Notes: generated by a model not told the origin, from the letters alone. A stretch of DNA of 64,000 bases from Euryarchaeota archaeon UBA24 (GCA_002503845.1 DASO01000014.1:62993-126992), one strand, 5' to 3'; shown: positions 34,361 to 44,561, counted from the first letter of the stretch. A program made the numbers and translations.

Positions 34361-35007
34361 TGGCCATAATTGGCGTGGATGAAGCGGGAAAAGGACCAGT
34401 GATAGGATCGATGTTTGTTGTGGCAGCTAGGGTACAGTCAGAAGAGGACTTGCCGGATGACGTGGTGGATTCAAAAAAAATCACGGCAAGACGTAGGGAA
34501 GAAATTGCAGACAAACTCGTCGAAGTGGAATCTTTCTCGATGAGTGCACAAGAAGTAACCATCGAAGAAATTGATAGACCGGATTCGAATATGAACATAT
34601 TAACTGCAGAAGCTCATGCGAGGGCGATATCAGAAATAGCTGAAAATGGAGATTACATATATGTGGATGCTGCCGATGTCAATCCGGAGCGTTTTGCTAG
34701 GAGGGTTCTAGATGGATTGAATGTGGAAGTTCAGATTATTTCAGAGCACAGAGCGGATCAAAAGTATCCAATTGTTAGTGCAGCGAGCATACTCGCAAAA
34801 GTAGCGAGGGATTCGCATGTTTCGGATTTGGCCAGGACATATGAGGATATTGGCAGTGGTTATCCTTCAGATAGTAGAACTATAGATTTTTTGGAGAGAT
34901 ATATTTTAGAGAATGGGACATTGCCCAATTGCGCGCGTAAATCCTGGAAAACAAGTAAAGATATAATGGGAAGAAACGCTCAAAAATCGATTGAAGAGTG
35001 GGATTAA
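34360..35007 (+). CDS. rnhB: ribonuclease HII
   Basis: Removes RNA from RNA-DNA hybrids and single ribonucleotides from DNA. The metal-binding carboxylates are D7 and E8 (GVDEAGKGPVIG), with D103 in YVDAADVN. The conserved Lys is in ISEHRADQKYPIVSAASILAK. The 215-residue length is typical of archaeal RNase HII. It starts on the last base of the pus10 stop and ends nine bases from the convergent secD. Confidence 0.95.
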   Translation: MAIIGVDEAGKGPVIGSMFVVAARVQSEEDLPDDVVDSKKITARRREEIADKLVEVESFSMSAQEVTIEEIDRPDSNMNILTAEAHARAISEIAENGDYIYVDAADVNPERFARRVLDGLNVEVQIISEHRADQKYPIVSAASILAKVARDSHVSDLARTYEDIGSGYPSDSRTIDFLERYILENGTLPNCARKSWKTSKDIMGRNAQKSIEEWD

Positions 35008-35015
35008 AATATAAT

Positions 35016-36551
35016 TTATTTTAATTTAAGTAAGAATTTTAGAATGTCACCATAGGCGGGACGTGTTATGAGTACCCCTATGAGAACGCCTAAAATTGTT
35101 ACTATCGCAAAACCACGGAGGTCGCCGAGTGAAAGTACAGCTAAGGGGCTCAGTGCAACTATGGTCGTCACTGCTGCTGCTCCAATGATCCAAAATGCTG
35201 CCCTGAAGCGATTACGGAATATTCTTGCTGAGGAAACAGAGCCTTCGGCCATGACTTCATCTGCGATGATGATTAAATCATCCACACCTGTTCCAATAAC
35301 TGCTATAAATCCTGCAATGTGGGAGAGGTCCAACGCTAGGCCAATACCAGAAGAGAAACCCAATAGGATGATAACTTCAGATAATGCAGTGATAACCATG
35401 GGGAAGGCTACTTTTATTTCACCATAACGGAAGAACACTACTGCGGCGACTGCCAAGATGGCGATTAGGCCTATAAGAAATGAGTAGATTTTGAAATTCT
35501 CTGCCAAACTGGGAGAAACAAAATTGATTGTTCCAGAATCTAAATCGAGTGGTGCAGGTAACGCTCCAGCTCGGAGATTAAGACGAAGAGAATCTGCATT
35601 CGTTCTGTTTGTAGAGGTCATAACAAAATTCTTACTGTTGATGAACTCCCCTTTCGCCAATGAAGTAGAAAGACCGGGGGAGATAGATGCGGAGTAAACG
35701 ATATCCCCATCTAAGACGGTATGAATGCAATATCGCAGTTCTCGGGGGATTGAATTTGTACAAGTATTAGAATTGCTTTGAGAAGAAAATCCGTATTGCT
35801 GCATGTACATCTGAAAATTCGAAGCTCCTTCTTCTGTCAAAGTGACAGGTACATGGGGAGACCCAATAGAAATAGTTGGGTCCTGAACGGTTCCAACGGT
35901 TGCTATGTCATCTTGTGTAAGTACGACTACAGTTCCCCATTCGTTAGTTTCGGTTGGGAATTGGATCATTACCTCCACTGATCCACGTTTTTCGACTAAT
36001 TTTCGGACTTCATTGCTATTATAATTGGGAACCTCAATTATGATAAAATATTGACCAGATGGTGTTGTTGATTGTTGTACGGTTGCACCGGTAAGTCCAG
36101 ATTCATCAAATTTTTTGTTAAGCACTTCAAGAGTAGTTTTTCGAGTTTGTGCAGTGACCCCTGGGCGGATTTCACCATGAGATAGGTTGGCACGAGAAAG
36201 GGCCAATCTGAAATCTTCTACCGGGATATCTGCAAATATTTCAAAAGTCCCAATCCCGTCTGGTCCTATTTTGGCATCGACGTCGCTGCGAGATAAAGAG
36301 GGAAATTGGCTTAACATGGTTTCTTCTACATTTGATTCCTGATATCCGATGAAAGACACTTCTTCTACAGTCCAACCAACAAGCGGGGCCCGTACACGGG
36401 TGCCACCGGAAAGATCTAGTCCATAACTGAGGTTTAGATCCAAGCTATCGGAAGTAGAGGTGGAAGTTGATCCGATAGGAGAGATGACAATCACACTGAG
36501 GATTAGAAGAATTGAAAGGGCCAAGATACGCCAATTGGAACGAATATTCAT
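35016..36551 (-). CDS. secD: protein export subunit SecD
   Basis: RND-type membrane protein that with SecF aids protein translocation through SecYEG. One N-terminal helix (about 10-28) is followed by a large external domain with LSYGLDLSGGTRVRAPLV. Five C-terminal helices contain GLALDLSHIAGFIAVIGTGVDDLIII. The product is 511 residues from ATG 36551, which overlaps the secF stop as ATGA; a GTG at 36572 is less likely. Archaea lack SecA, so SecDF presumably works on the exit side. Confidence 0.94.
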   Translation of the reverse strand: MNIRSNWRILALSILLILSVIVISPIGSTSTSTSDSLDLNLSYGLDLSGGTRVRAPLVGWTVEEVSFIGYQESNVEETMLSQFPSLSRSDVDAKIGPDGIGTFEIFADIPVEDFRLALSRANLSHGEIRPGVTAQTRKTTLEVLNKKFDESGLTGATVQQSTTPSGQYFIIIEVPNYNSNEVRKLVEKRGSVEVMIQFPTETNEWGTVVVLTQDDIATVGTVQDPTISIGSPHVPVTLTEEGASNFQMYMQQYGFSSQSNSNTCTNSIPRELRYCIHTVLDGDIVYSASISPGLSTSLAKGEFINSKNFVMTSTNRTNADSLRLNLRAGALPAPLDLDSGTINFVSPSLAENFKIYSFLIGLIAILAVAAVVFFRYGEIKVAFPMVITALSEVIILLGFSSGIGLALDLSHIAGFIAVIGTGVDDLIIIADEVMAEGSVSSARIFRNRFRAAFWIIGAAAVTTIVALSPLAVLSLGDLRGFAIVTILGVLIGVLITRPAYGDILKFLLKLK

Positions 36552-37408
36552 TGCTGACCCTCGATGTACCAACGTAGGAGACTAAAGTTTAAGAGATAGG
36601 TGTTGAGCAAATCCACAAGTAAGCCGAAAATAAGTACCACACCAATCGAGGTTAGAAGATCGACACCGAATAAAAATGAGGATATGGTCATAACGGTGAT
36701 TGCAGAAAGTGATGTGAAAGTCATAGTAAGTCCAGTTCTCATAGCATTGTAAGTAGATTCGTAGAAGTTCCCTTTACGCTTTAATATATGATTTGTAAGT
36801 AATATATCAGAATCGACACTATATCCTATTAACATTAATAAGGCTGCCACAGTACCCAAAGATAGTTGAATGCCCAGCAAATTCATAATAGCAAGAGGAA
36901 TTAGAATGTCTCCTAAAGCAGAGAGGACTACTGCTACTGAAGGAATTAATTTTCTGAATAAAAAGAAAACAACAATAGCCATTCCAATAAACGCCATCAT
37001 GATGCCAAGTAGTGCTAATGTTTGAGATTCTGCTCCAAAACTCGGGGAAGTACTTTGGACTGCTAAAACCTCGAAGCCAGCATTGTTTGAAGCAAGTTCT
37101 AACTGTTCGGGTTGAACGGTGGAGGATTGGAATGTGACTATATATGCATTAGTTTGGGTTGCAATAGGCCGGATAGAATCGATAGGCCAATCAAATGTTG
37201 AATAAATGGGATCAGTTCCGCCATCAGAAATTAATGTAATTTCAGTTCCGCCAGTGAATTCTATTCCGGGGTTAACAGGTAATCCTGTAGCGAGATACCA
37301 CCCGCCCAATACTAGAATTGAGACCAATAAAAGAGTCAGAGGTATAGAAGCGAGTTGTTTATTCGAATATTTCTTAAAAGGAAAAGATTCGACGTTGAAC
37401 TCAAACAT
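36548..37408 (-). CDS. secF: protein export subunit SecF
   Basis: Partner of SecD in the archaeal Sec export complex. It is 286 residues with one N-terminal helix (about 20-40), an external domain opening LPVNPGIEFTGGTEITLI, and five C-terminal helices containing IGYSVDSDILLTNHILKRKGN and TMTFTSLSAITV. The gene precedes secD with a four-base overlap, the haloarchaeal order. It is divergent from pepF with 107 bases between. Confidence 0.94.
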   Translation of the reverse strand: MFEFNVESFPFKKYSNKQLASIPLTLLLVSILVLGGWYLATGLPVNPGIEFTGGTEITLISDGGTDPIYSTFDWPIDSIRPIATQTNAYIVTFQSSTVQPEQLELASNNAGFEVLAVQSTSPSFGAESQTLALLGIMMAFIGMAIVVFFLFRKLIPSVAVVLSALGDILIPLAIMNLLGIQLSLGTVAALLMLIGYSVDSDILLTNHILKRKGNFYESTYNAMRTGLTMTFTSLSAITVMTISSFLFGVDLLTSIGVVLIFGLLVDLLNTYLLNFSLLRWYIEGQQ

Positions 37409-37515
37409 ACGAATTAGCGGTGTTAGTTAGAGCGGATAAAGCTTACTACAGCGAATTTGTAAATCGGTAACGAAGAGAAGGTAAGAATTACAGTCGGTCG
37501 CTACTAAAGCCTATC

Positions 37516-39315
37516 ATGGAAAAGGTCCCAGAAAGGTCAGAAATTGCTCAAAAATATAAATGGGATTTGGAAAGTATATATTCTGAAAATGGTGAATGGA
37601 GAAATTCACTTGAGATTGTCAAGAAAAGATTGGATGGATTTGAACTATATGAAGGAAGGGTTTGTGAAAGTGGAGATACTTTACTAGAGTTATTGGATCT
37701 ATCGGAGTCAGTGATGCGAGAGATGGGAATGGTGATTTCATATGCAAAATTGCACTCCGATGAAGACAGAAGAAACCAAAAATATCAATCTATGTTGATT
37801 GAAGCTAGATCGGTGGCGGCAAAACTAGGGGGAGTGACTAGTTTCATTGAGCCAGAAATTCAAGAACTAGATTACGAAAAATTAGAATTGTTATTGAAAT
37901 CAAATGCGGGACTTGATATTTATCACCATTATTTAAACGAAATAATCCGGGTGAAAGATCATGTTCGTTCGGCAGAGGTTGAGGGACTATTGGCAGATAT
38001 GGGAGAAATATTTTCGGCCCCAAGTGAGGTTTATGGATTATTAATGAATGCAGATATATCGTTTCCAAAAGTTAGAGGGGAGGATCAAGAGTTAATTGAG
38101 ATCACCCACGTAAACTTCACTAAATTTATGAGAGAAGGTGAGAGGGGGCTTAGAAAGAAAGTTTATCAGAAATTTTATGGAGAAATGGGGAGATTCAGAA
38201 ATACCATAGGGTCCATGTTGAAGAATAATATTATTGTAGATGTCAAAATAGCCCGGGCACATAATTATGAAAATGCAAGGGATGCTGCGATGGACGGGTC
38301 GAATATCCCGACAGAGGTGTATGATGGATTGGTGAATACAGTTAAAGAGAATCTCCATGTTTTGCATCGACATGTTGAATTAAAAAAGAAGAGTCAAGAA
38401 TTGAATCAGATGAAAATGTGGGACCTATATGTTCCAATATCTCATGGAAAAAGTCCAACAGTAGAATACGATCAGGCATTAGAATACGTGGTTGAATCGG
38501 TGTCGCCTCTTGGGGAAGAATATGAAAATGGGCTCAAAGATGGTGTTAATTCGGGGTGGATTGACGTGTATGAAAATCGTGGGAAGTACTCTGGAGCATA
38601 TAGTGGAGGGACTTATGACACAAAACCATTCATACTTATGAATTATCAGAATGATATTCAGTCTATGTTTACTCTGGCTCATGAGCTAGGGCATTCAATG
38701 CACTCTAGATTGACCAACGCGTCTCAGCCGTATGTGTATTCAGGTTATGACATATTTGTAGCAGAGGTTGCATCTCTTGTTAATGAGACTCTTCTGACAA
38801 ATTACCTTTTAGAAACAGTAGAAGATGAATCATTCAAGATTCACGTTCTTGATGAAGCTATAGAGAGATTCAGAAGTACATTGTTTAGGCAAACTATGTT
38901 TGCTGATTTTGAACATCAAATTCATAATGTTGTAGAATCAGGAGGGGCATTGATTCCAGATACATTTGATGAGATATATAGAAAAATAAAAAGTGAATTT
39001 TACGAGCCAATTGGCATGGATAAATACATACAGAGGGAATGGATGCGAATTCCGCACTTTTATTATAACTATTATGTGTATCAGTATGCTACAGGCATCT
39101 CTGCTGCAGTGTCACTGGCGCAGAGTCTGATAAAGGGGGATAGTTGCCAACAGGATAGATATATTTCATTTCTCAAATCGGGGTCAAGTGAGTACCCCTT
39201 AGAGTTGCTGAAAGAAACAGGAGTGAACATGATATCAAAAGAACCAATTGAAAAATCTATATCAGTTTACGAAGACTATCTTACAGAAATGGAATTGATT
39301 ATTGGTGATGGATAG
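37516..39315 (+). CDS. pepF: oligoendopeptidase F (M3 metallopeptidase)
   Basis: Cytoplasmic zinc peptidase degrading short peptides. The active site HELGHSMHS begins at H389; the third ligand is the Glu in FVAEVASLVNETLL, about 25 residues later. The preceding YSGGTYDTKPFILMNY and the C-terminal YNYYVYQYATG substrate-binding region are typical of PepF. The product is 599 residues, the standard size, with no signal peptide. It is two bases upstream of the arginine decarboxylase gene, so they are co-transcribed despite no obvious functional link. Confidence 0.94.
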   Translation: MEKVPERSEIAQKYKWDLESIYSENGEWRNSLEIVKKRLDGFELYEGRVCESGDTLLELLDLSESVMREMGMVISYAKLHSDEDRRNQKYQSMLIEARSVAAKLGGVTSFIEPEIQELDYEKLELLLKSNAGLDIYHHYLNEIIRVKDHVRSAEVEGLLADMGEIFSAPSEVYGLLMNADISFPKVRGEDQELIEITHVNFTKFMREGERGLRKKVYQKFYGEMGRFRNTIGSMLKNNIIVDVKIARAHNYENARDAAMDGSNIPTEVYDGLVNTVKENLHVLHRHVELKKKSQELNQMKMWDLYVPISHGKSPTVEYDQALEYVVESVSPLGEEYENGLKDGVNSGWIDVYENRGKYSGAYSGGTYDTKPFILMNYQNDIQSMFTLAHELGHSMHSRLTNASQPYVYSGYDIFVAEVASLVNETLLTNYLLETVEDESFKIHVLDEAIERFRSTLFRQTMFADFEHQIHNVVESGGALIPDTFDEIYRKIKSEFYEPIGMDKYIQREWMRIPHFYYNYYVYQYATGISAAVSLAQSLIKGDSCQQDRYISFLKSGSSEYPLELLKETGVNMISKEPIEKSISVYEDYLTEMELIIGDG

Positions 39316-39317
39316 AT

Positions 39318-39806
39318 ATGCAAATTGATACGATGGCAATAAGAATCACGTGTGGGTCGGGAGAAGGTCCAACGGAAATAGCATCGTATGATGCCGCCCT
39401 TCATGAAGCTGGGATAAGTAATTACAATCTAGTACAGGTTTCATCGATGATTCCGAGAGGAGCAGGAGTAGAAGTTGTCAAGAAAATGCCAGATTTGGGG
39501 CCGTTTGGGGATAGGCTCTGGGTAGTTCAAGCGAAAACCACGTTGAAGGGGAGGAATAAAAAAGCGGTCGCAGGTTTGGCGTGGGCCAAGGGGGAGAAAG
39601 CAGGGATATTCTATGAATCGTCTGGAGGAGATGATGAAGAGGATGTCAGAAAAGAACTGAATCAGGGGATAGAATATTGCAAAGGCCTCAGAGACTGGGA
39701 ATTTGGAGATACGAATATGAAAATAAATAGCTCCGATATAAGTAAAAGTGAGTTTGTGACATCGGTGGTTGTGGGTGTGTATGGAAAAAGTGAGAATATG
39801 TTTTAG
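39318..39806 (+). CDS. pdaD: pyruvoyl-dependent arginine decarboxylase
   Basis: Converts arginine to agmatine, a precursor of polyamines and of agmatidine in archaeal tRNA-Ile2. The proenzyme self-cleaves at a Ser-Ser bond to form its pyruvoyl group; here VSSMIPRGAG puts the site at S42-S43. KTTLKGRNKKAVAGLAWAKGEKAGIFYES matches the family and holds the catalytic Glu. The product is 162 residues. ATG 39333 (MAIRITCGSGEG) is an alternative start. It is coupled to pepF by a two-base gap and convergent with infB. Confidence 0.92.
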   Translation: MQIDTMAIRITCGSGEGPTEIASYDAALHEAGISNYNLVQVSSMIPRGAGVEVVKKMPDLGPFGDRLWVVQAKTTLKGRNKKAVAGLAWAKGEKAGIFYESSGGDDEEDVRKELNQGIEYCKGLRDWEFGDTNMKINSSDISKSEFVTSVVVGVYGKSENMF

Positions 39807-39815
39807 GAACAGGTA

Positions 39816-41615
39816 TTATTTTCCCCAAAAAGGATCTTTAGTTCGTTTTACTTGGGCAAAGCGAGAGAGAGTTTCGCATTCATCATTTCGAAGATCGTCG
39901 TAGAAAGTATCTTCCAATGCTTTAACATGTTTCTCATGGACATCTACCCAAAGTTCAGATTTTTCATCTACTTGTCGTCCGATGGTGGGGCCATCAAGAG
40001 AGACGCTTACTTGTTCTCCGATTTTTGCTTGAGTGACTGATTCTCCTTGGTGGTGGATATCTTTGACAAATCCTATTCTTTTAAATTCATCTTGAAGAGG
40101 GATAGCTACTGGTGCACCTTTTTGAAGGGTCCCAGAAAGTATTTCTACCCCTACAATTGCCGGATTTGATTGTCGAAAAATATGGTTTTCGAGTATCTGG
40201 AAATGTGCAGGTCGAGTTAATTTCTCGAAAAGGTTCTTCCGCCTATACGAAGACAGTTCTTCGGTGTAAGATTCGTACTCTTCAAGGAGGTGGTAGATGA
40301 CATCGTTTGTAAGAATTTTAACATCTTTTTCCCGTGCGTGGCGTGCCGCATCTTCTATTAAATTAACATTGAAACCCAAGATGAGTCGATATTGTTTTTT
40401 ATCGGTAGTACTAGCTAATGAAATATCCCTGGGTGCTATATCACCAACTGATGCTCGCATTACAGGAATTTCTATGTCAGAGAGTGCCTTGGAAAGTGCC
40501 TCAAGACTGCCGAGAGTATCAGCGCGAATTACAACTCCAGAATCTTGTGTATCGATCTTTGCTTTTTCTAACTCGGATTCTATTTCGAGGAGGATGGAAT
40601 CAATATTTGAATCGCGGACTGATCGGAGGGGAGATCCCACTAAAACGTTGGAAAGGTTTGGTGCTGCAATTCGGATTCCAGATGCTGCAGTGACATAGGA
40701 GGTTCGGGTAAAAAGGTTATTAGAATTTGACTCGGAAAGTGGCAAGAGGCTGAAAAGCGCGCGGACATTCGTAGAGATGGGACCGTCGAGCCCTCCAACT
40801 ACCATTTGATCATCTTCGGAGAGACTACCATCATATAGGATTGCATCGATTACAATTCCGAGTCCTCGCTCTTCTTTAACTTCAAGTACTATGCCTTTCC
40901 CAGGACCAGTTATATCGACTGACATAGATTCTCGCATATATTTTTGAGTCAGGCCCATCAATACAGCGAGTAAATCGGGAATTCCTTCGCAGGTTCGGGC
41001 ACTAGTTGGTATTATGCCTAACGTTTTGCTGAAATCAGATACTTTCCAGTAATAATCAGAAGTGAATCCGAATGTAGAAAGTTCACCGACTAATTCATAG
41101 AATTTTTGATCTAGAGCTAATCGGACGCGTTCTGGTTGGGAAGTATAGCTAGTTACAGAAGCAGAGTTTTGATGTGAATTCCAGCCAGGGATGGTATCAA
41201 TTTTGTTGGCACAAACTATGAACGGTGTTTTGGAATTTCGGAGGATATTTAGGGCTTCTTTTGTCTGGGGTTGAAATCCGTCATTTATATCGACAACTAG
41301 GATCGCTATGTCAGCTAGAGATCCACCTCTAGATCGAAGGGTTGTGAATAGTTGATGTCCAGGGGTGTCTATGAAAAGTAATCCAGGTAACTCTAGACTT
41401 TCAGAACTGACAAGAGAACCAGCCATATTTGAGACTATGTCAATTGGGACAGTGGTGATTCCTATATGCTGAGTGATTGCTCCTGCTTCAGTGTCTGTTA
41501 TAGAAGATCCCCGTATGCTATCAAGTAAAGTGGTTTTTCCGTGATCGACGTGTCCGAGTACCGATATGATAGGAGTTCGAAAGAGGTCTTGGTTATTAAT
41601 GTTCTTTTTTGGCAT
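39816..41615 (-). CDS. infB: translation initiation factor aIF5B (aIF-2/infB family)
   Basis: GTPase that promotes ribosomal subunit joining and initiator tRNA positioning. G motifs are G1 GHVDHGKT (21-28), G3 DTPGH (83-87) and G4 NKID (137-140). EF-Tu-like domain II and the IF2-specific domains III-IV follow, containing DTLGSLEALSKAL. The 599-residue length matches archaeal aIF5B without an N-terminal extension. A ribosome binding site GAGGAGAT precedes ATG 41615 on the minus strand. It is divergent from the PRC-barrel and nob1 genes, as in haloarchaea. No intein is present. Confidence 0.96.
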   Translation of the reverse strand: MPKKNINNQDLFRTPIISVLGHVDHGKTTLLDSIRGSSITDTEAGAITQHIGITTVPIDIVSNMAGSLVSSESLELPGLLFIDTPGHQLFTTLRSRGGSLADIAILVVDINDGFQPQTKEALNILRNSKTPFIVCANKIDTIPGWNSHQNSASVTSYTSQPERVRLALDQKFYELVGELSTFGFTSDYYWKVSDFSKTLGIIPTSARTCEGIPDLLAVLMGLTQKYMRESMSVDITGPGKGIVLEVKEERGLGIVIDAILYDGSLSEDDQMVVGGLDGPISTNVRALFSLLPLSESNSNNLFTRTSYVTAASGIRIAAPNLSNVLVGSPLRSVRDSNIDSILLEIESELEKAKIDTQDSGVVIRADTLGSLEALSKALSDIEIPVMRASVGDIAPRDISLASTTDKKQYRLILGFNVNLIEDAARHAREKDVKILTNDVIYHLLEEYESYTEELSSYRRKNLFEKLTRPAHFQILENHIFRQSNPAIVGVEILSGTLQKGAPVAIPLQDEFKRIGFVKDIHHQGESVTQAKIGEQVSVSLDGPTIGRQVDEKSELWVDVHEKHVKALEDTFYDDLRNDECETLSRFAQVKRTKDPFWGK

Positions 41616-41728
41616 CTGTATCTCCTCAGGCTATGATCAATGTTATCCATCCATACCGAACATTAAAATCATCTATCTAACTGATATTTCTCCGTGAGTA
41701 TTATGCTTGTTGAAAAGATATAGGGAGT

Positions 41729-41995
41729 ATGACAGACATATTAGCACAAAACCTAATTGAAAAGGGAGTTATGAGAAATGATGGAAAGGAGATGGGGACT
41801 TTGGAGAATATAACTGTAGATCTTCAAACGGGTAAGCTTGAATCGATCGTGGTGAGACCAAAAGAAGATATCGTTCAGAGTGATTTTGAGGGTTATGATA
41901 AGAATTCAGAAGGAAATTTTCTTGTTCCAGTGGGCTTGGTTGAATCGGTGACGGATAACATTATGGTTAAAGATATCAAAGAGTTAATGAGTTAA
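41729..41995 (+). CDS. PRC-barrel domain protein
   Basis: An 88-residue single PRC-barrel protein: a small beta-barrel with GKEMGTLENITVDLQTGKLESIVV and a C-terminal VPVGLVESVTDNIMV. Such domains occur in the RNA-processing factor RimM and in photosynthetic reaction centre H subunits; free-standing archaeal copies are uncharacterised. Its position between aIF5B and the ribosome-maturation nuclease Nob1 (11 bases downstream) suggests a role in rRNA or ribosome maturation, by inference. Confidence 0.85.
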   Translation: MTDILAQNLIEKGVMRNDGKEMGTLENITVDLQTGKLESIVVRPKEDIVQSDFEGYDKNSEGNFLVPVGLVESVTDNIMVKDIKELMS

Positions 41996-42006
41996 AATTA
42001 GCGGGC

Positions 42007-42468
42007 ATGTATATCTTGGATTCCTCTGCGTTTATTAGAGGCCACACGAAAGAGAGGAATATCACAACAGTGGCAGAAGTTTCAGAGGAATTGAAGGGGG
42101 AAGCACGTTTGCGTTTTGAAGCTATGAGAGGAGGAGGTATGCAGATACAAGTACCACAGGAAAGGACTATTGAAGAAGTAATTCGGATATCTAAAAAAAC
42201 AGGAGACCATACTGTTCTTTCTAGAACGGATATTTGTTTAATTGCTGCTGCAATGGAATTAGAAGGAGTATTAGTAACTGATGATTATGCAATTCAAAAT
42301 ACGGCTGCAGAAATTGGATTAATGGTCGAAGGGATCGCGATGGAAACCATCAAAGATAAAAGAAATTGGATATTCAAATGTGGGAGTTGTGGAAAGGAAA
42401 GTAGAACTATGCAGAAAGACTGTCCGATATGCGGGGGTCAGTTAAATAGAAAAAATCCCTCAAAATAA
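42007..42468 (+). CDS. nob1: Nob1-type rRNA maturation endonuclease
   Basis: PIN-domain endonuclease that trims the 3' end of 16S rRNA. D5 (YILDSSAFI), D75 (RTDICLIAAA) and D92/D93 (VTDDYAIQN) form the PIN acidic site. A C-terminal zinc ribbon has C125/C128 (CGSC) and C139/C142 (CPIC). The product is 153 residues, the archaeal size. It is tandem with the PRC-barrel gene, and its 3' end overlaps the convergent CPBP protease gene by nine bases. Confidence 0.92.
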   Translation: MYILDSSAFIRGHTKERNITTVAEVSEELKGEARLRFEAMRGGGMQIQVPQERTIEEVIRISKKTGDHTVLSRTDICLIAAAMELEGVLVTDDYAIQNTAAEIGLMVEGIAMETIKDKRNWIFKCGSCGKESRTMQKDCPICGGQLNRKNPSK

Positions 42469-43260
42469 GAGAAGAGAGGATATTGTAGCAGTTATATCAG
42501 TAGTGATATTGATATAGAAAACGGCGAAAATGATTGAATCATAGATGCCATGCAGCAATGCGGCTGTGACTATATTTTTAGTCTGATAGTATACGATTCC
42601 AATGATAACCGATAAAATGAAAATTACAGCGAGTGCATTGAGAGCGGGGAGGGGGTTTTGGAATAATGAATCTCCGGCGTAGGCAGAGATATGAACGGCA
42701 GAGAAAATAATACTTGATATGAAAATAGAACCAATTGGGGAAAATGAACTATACAAAGATTTTTGAATAATATTTCGATATAACAATTCTTCAAGTGGGC
42801 CAACGAGTAAAAGGGAGATCGGAATGAGCAAGAGTATTAGTTCAGGGGAAGATGAGACTATATTTTCAACAGAATGGGATGTTGTTTCAACACCGAAATA
42901 TGTGAATAAGATACCGATGATTAAGAGTATTGAAAAAAGTGTGATTAAACCAGATATAATATAGAAGACATCGCGCCAGGTGGGGAAATTAATATCAAGA
43001 AAAGTAAAAGGCGTATTTGTACGGCGCATGTAGAACAAAAAAATTGTCAAAATGCCCATACAAAAAGCAAGTGATGTTAGAAGAAGTCCCCAGAGAGGAT
43101 CTGTAAGAATGTCCACGCCAACAATTAGAACGAATATTACGCTCCAGAATGCGATTGCGATTAAACCAGATATACCAATTAAAGTGGCAAAAAATATCTC
43201 TTTTAGTGGTTGTTTTGACTTTTGTTGTGGAGGAGTTAATAAATTAGAGAGAAGAGACAT
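42460..43260 (-). CDS. CPBP family intramembrane metalloprotease
   Basis: Membrane protein of 266 residues with about eight helices, of the CPBP/Abi (CAAX prenyl protease Rce1-like) family. Active-site motifs are intact: E157-E158-x3-R162 (GPLEELLYRN), H190 (FSAVHIS) and H237 (ALLHGIYDS). Substrates of archaeal members are unknown. It lies five bases downstream of pgi on the same strand, and its end overlaps nob1. Confidence 0.88.
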   Translation of the reverse strand: MSLLSNLLTPPQQKSKQPLKEIFFATLIGISGLIAIAFWSVIFVLIVGVDILTDPLWGLLLTSLAFCMGILTIFLFYMRRTNTPFTFLDINFPTWRDVFYIISGLITLFSILLIIGILFTYFGVETTSHSVENIVSSSPELILLLIPISLLLVGPLEELLYRNIIQKSLYSSFSPIGSIFISSIIFSAVHISAYAGDSLFQNPLPALNALAVIFILSVIIGIVYYQTKNIVTAALLHGIYDSIIFAVFYINITTDITATISSLLLF

Positions 43261-43265
43261 TAGTA

Positions 43266-44561
43266 TTATTTTTTAATCCAATGGGAATTCTTATTTTGAG
43301 TAGAACTCGATTCGGAACTAGTTTTCCCAGTTAAAATATCCTTTAATGCTTGTTTTCCCCATTCAACCGCAGGTTGGTCAAAGCCGTTTATACCTTGTAG
43401 TTCTGCAAAGAGGATACAAGACGCCATGCAACCATGTAAAAGCTCCCCGATGCTGTAGGGATTTAGTTGATCGAGCTCTATCCGAATAGAAGGACATCCC
43501 GCTTCTGCTAGACTTGCTTCTGTTGTTTGAAGTTCAGTTCTTAGTAAAGTTTCCAGTGGTAGGTTTGAGAGATAATCAAAATCTTCGAATTCCGAAGGGG
43601 GTATATTTAACTCAGTTTTATGGTCAACGATATCGATGAATGTCACCATGAGATTTCTTTTTCCAGCTCGGTAAAGCTGAAGTTGGGAATGCTGATCGGT
43701 GGCGCCCATTGCTCGGAGGGGGATTTGTCCAATTCCGTCTTTTCCGAGGCTTTCAGACCACAACTGGGCAAACCATTCAGTGAAAGTCTCTAGATGTTCT
43801 GAATAAGGCATGAGAGAATTGGAAGTGATGCCTAAATTAAATAATTCAGAGGTAATTGCACCATAAGCATAAGGGGGAGAATTGTAGATAGATGTGGAGA
43901 GAGAATCAAATCCGTTTTGTGCCCCTTTGAGAATTTCTTCTACAGGCCCACCCAAAATTGAGATGGGTGCGAGACTTACTGAGGATAGGGCTGAGAAACG
44001 TCCTGGGATGGATTCGGGAAAGGGGAGGAGGGGGAGGTCGTATTTGTTGGAGAGGTCATAGAGAGTGCCAGTACCAGAGGTGGTCACAAAAGTTTGAGAA
44101 GTCCAATCTATGTTCTGTTTGTTCATGTGATCTCGGACTACTAAGAAATTAGAAATGGTTTCAATGGTAGAACCAGAAAGAGAAACGATATTAACAACTG
44201 TATCTGTAAAATCGATATTGGTGAGTATATTTAGATTTGCTGAAGGGTCTATATTATCAAGTACATAATGGCCAGAAAGTCCAAGTGATGTTGAGAGTGT
44301 TGCAGAGCCCAATGCGCTCCCGCCTATTCCAATTGTGAGCACATTGGAGAAATCAGAGAAATGCTCGGTAAAATCGAGTAATTGTTTTGTTTCTTCGGGA
44401 GATAATAGGTTGAGGGCGGCATATCCAAAGCTATTGTCGTGGATCTTAGGTACTATAGTTGTATGGATAGCATCGACTTGGCGATCTAAAGAGTCTAGAG
44501 TATCAGAAGACATGCCAGGAGATGCAACTGTATCAAGACTGTTCCCAATGTCTATCCGCAT
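43266..44561 (-). CDS. pgi: glucose-6-phosphate isomerase
   Basis: Interconverts glucose 6-phosphate and fructose 6-phosphate. The 431 residues start at ATG 44561 (MRIDIGNSLDT), the conserved haloarchaeal-type Pgi opening. SIS-domain features are TIGIGGSALGSATLS and VVNIVSLSGSTIETISNFL, and QLWSESLGKDGIGQIP carries the active-site region. The frame extends upstream to 45041, but that part has no Pgi similarity and lies opposite the divergent membrane-protein gene. It is followed after five bases by the CPBP protease. Confidence 0.94.
   Translation of the reverse strand: MRIDIGNSLDTVASPGMSSDTLDSLDRQVDAIHTTIVPKIHDNSFGYAALNLLSPEETKQLLDFTEHFSDFSNVLTIGIGGSALGSATLSTSLGLSGHYVLDNIDPSANLNILTNIDFTDTVVNIVSLSGSTIETISNFLVVRDHMNKQNIDWTSQTFVTTSGTGTLYDLSNKYDLPLLPFPESIPGRFSALSSVSLAPISILGGPVEEILKGAQNGFDSLSTSIYNSPPYAYGAITSELFNLGITSNSLMPYSEHLETFTEWFAQLWSESLGKDGIGQIPLRAMGATDQHSQLQLYRAGKRNLMVTFIDIVDHKTELNIPPSEFEDFDYLSNLPLETLLRTELQTTEASLAEAGCPSIRIELDQLNPYSIGELLHGCMASCILFAELQGINGFDQPAVEWGKQALKDILTGKTSSESSSTQNKNSHWIKK

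Noticed and set aside
39816..41615. Intein in aIF5B
   Set aside because: The G1, G3 and G4 motifs are contiguous at normal spacing, and the 599-residue length is that of an intein-free protein.
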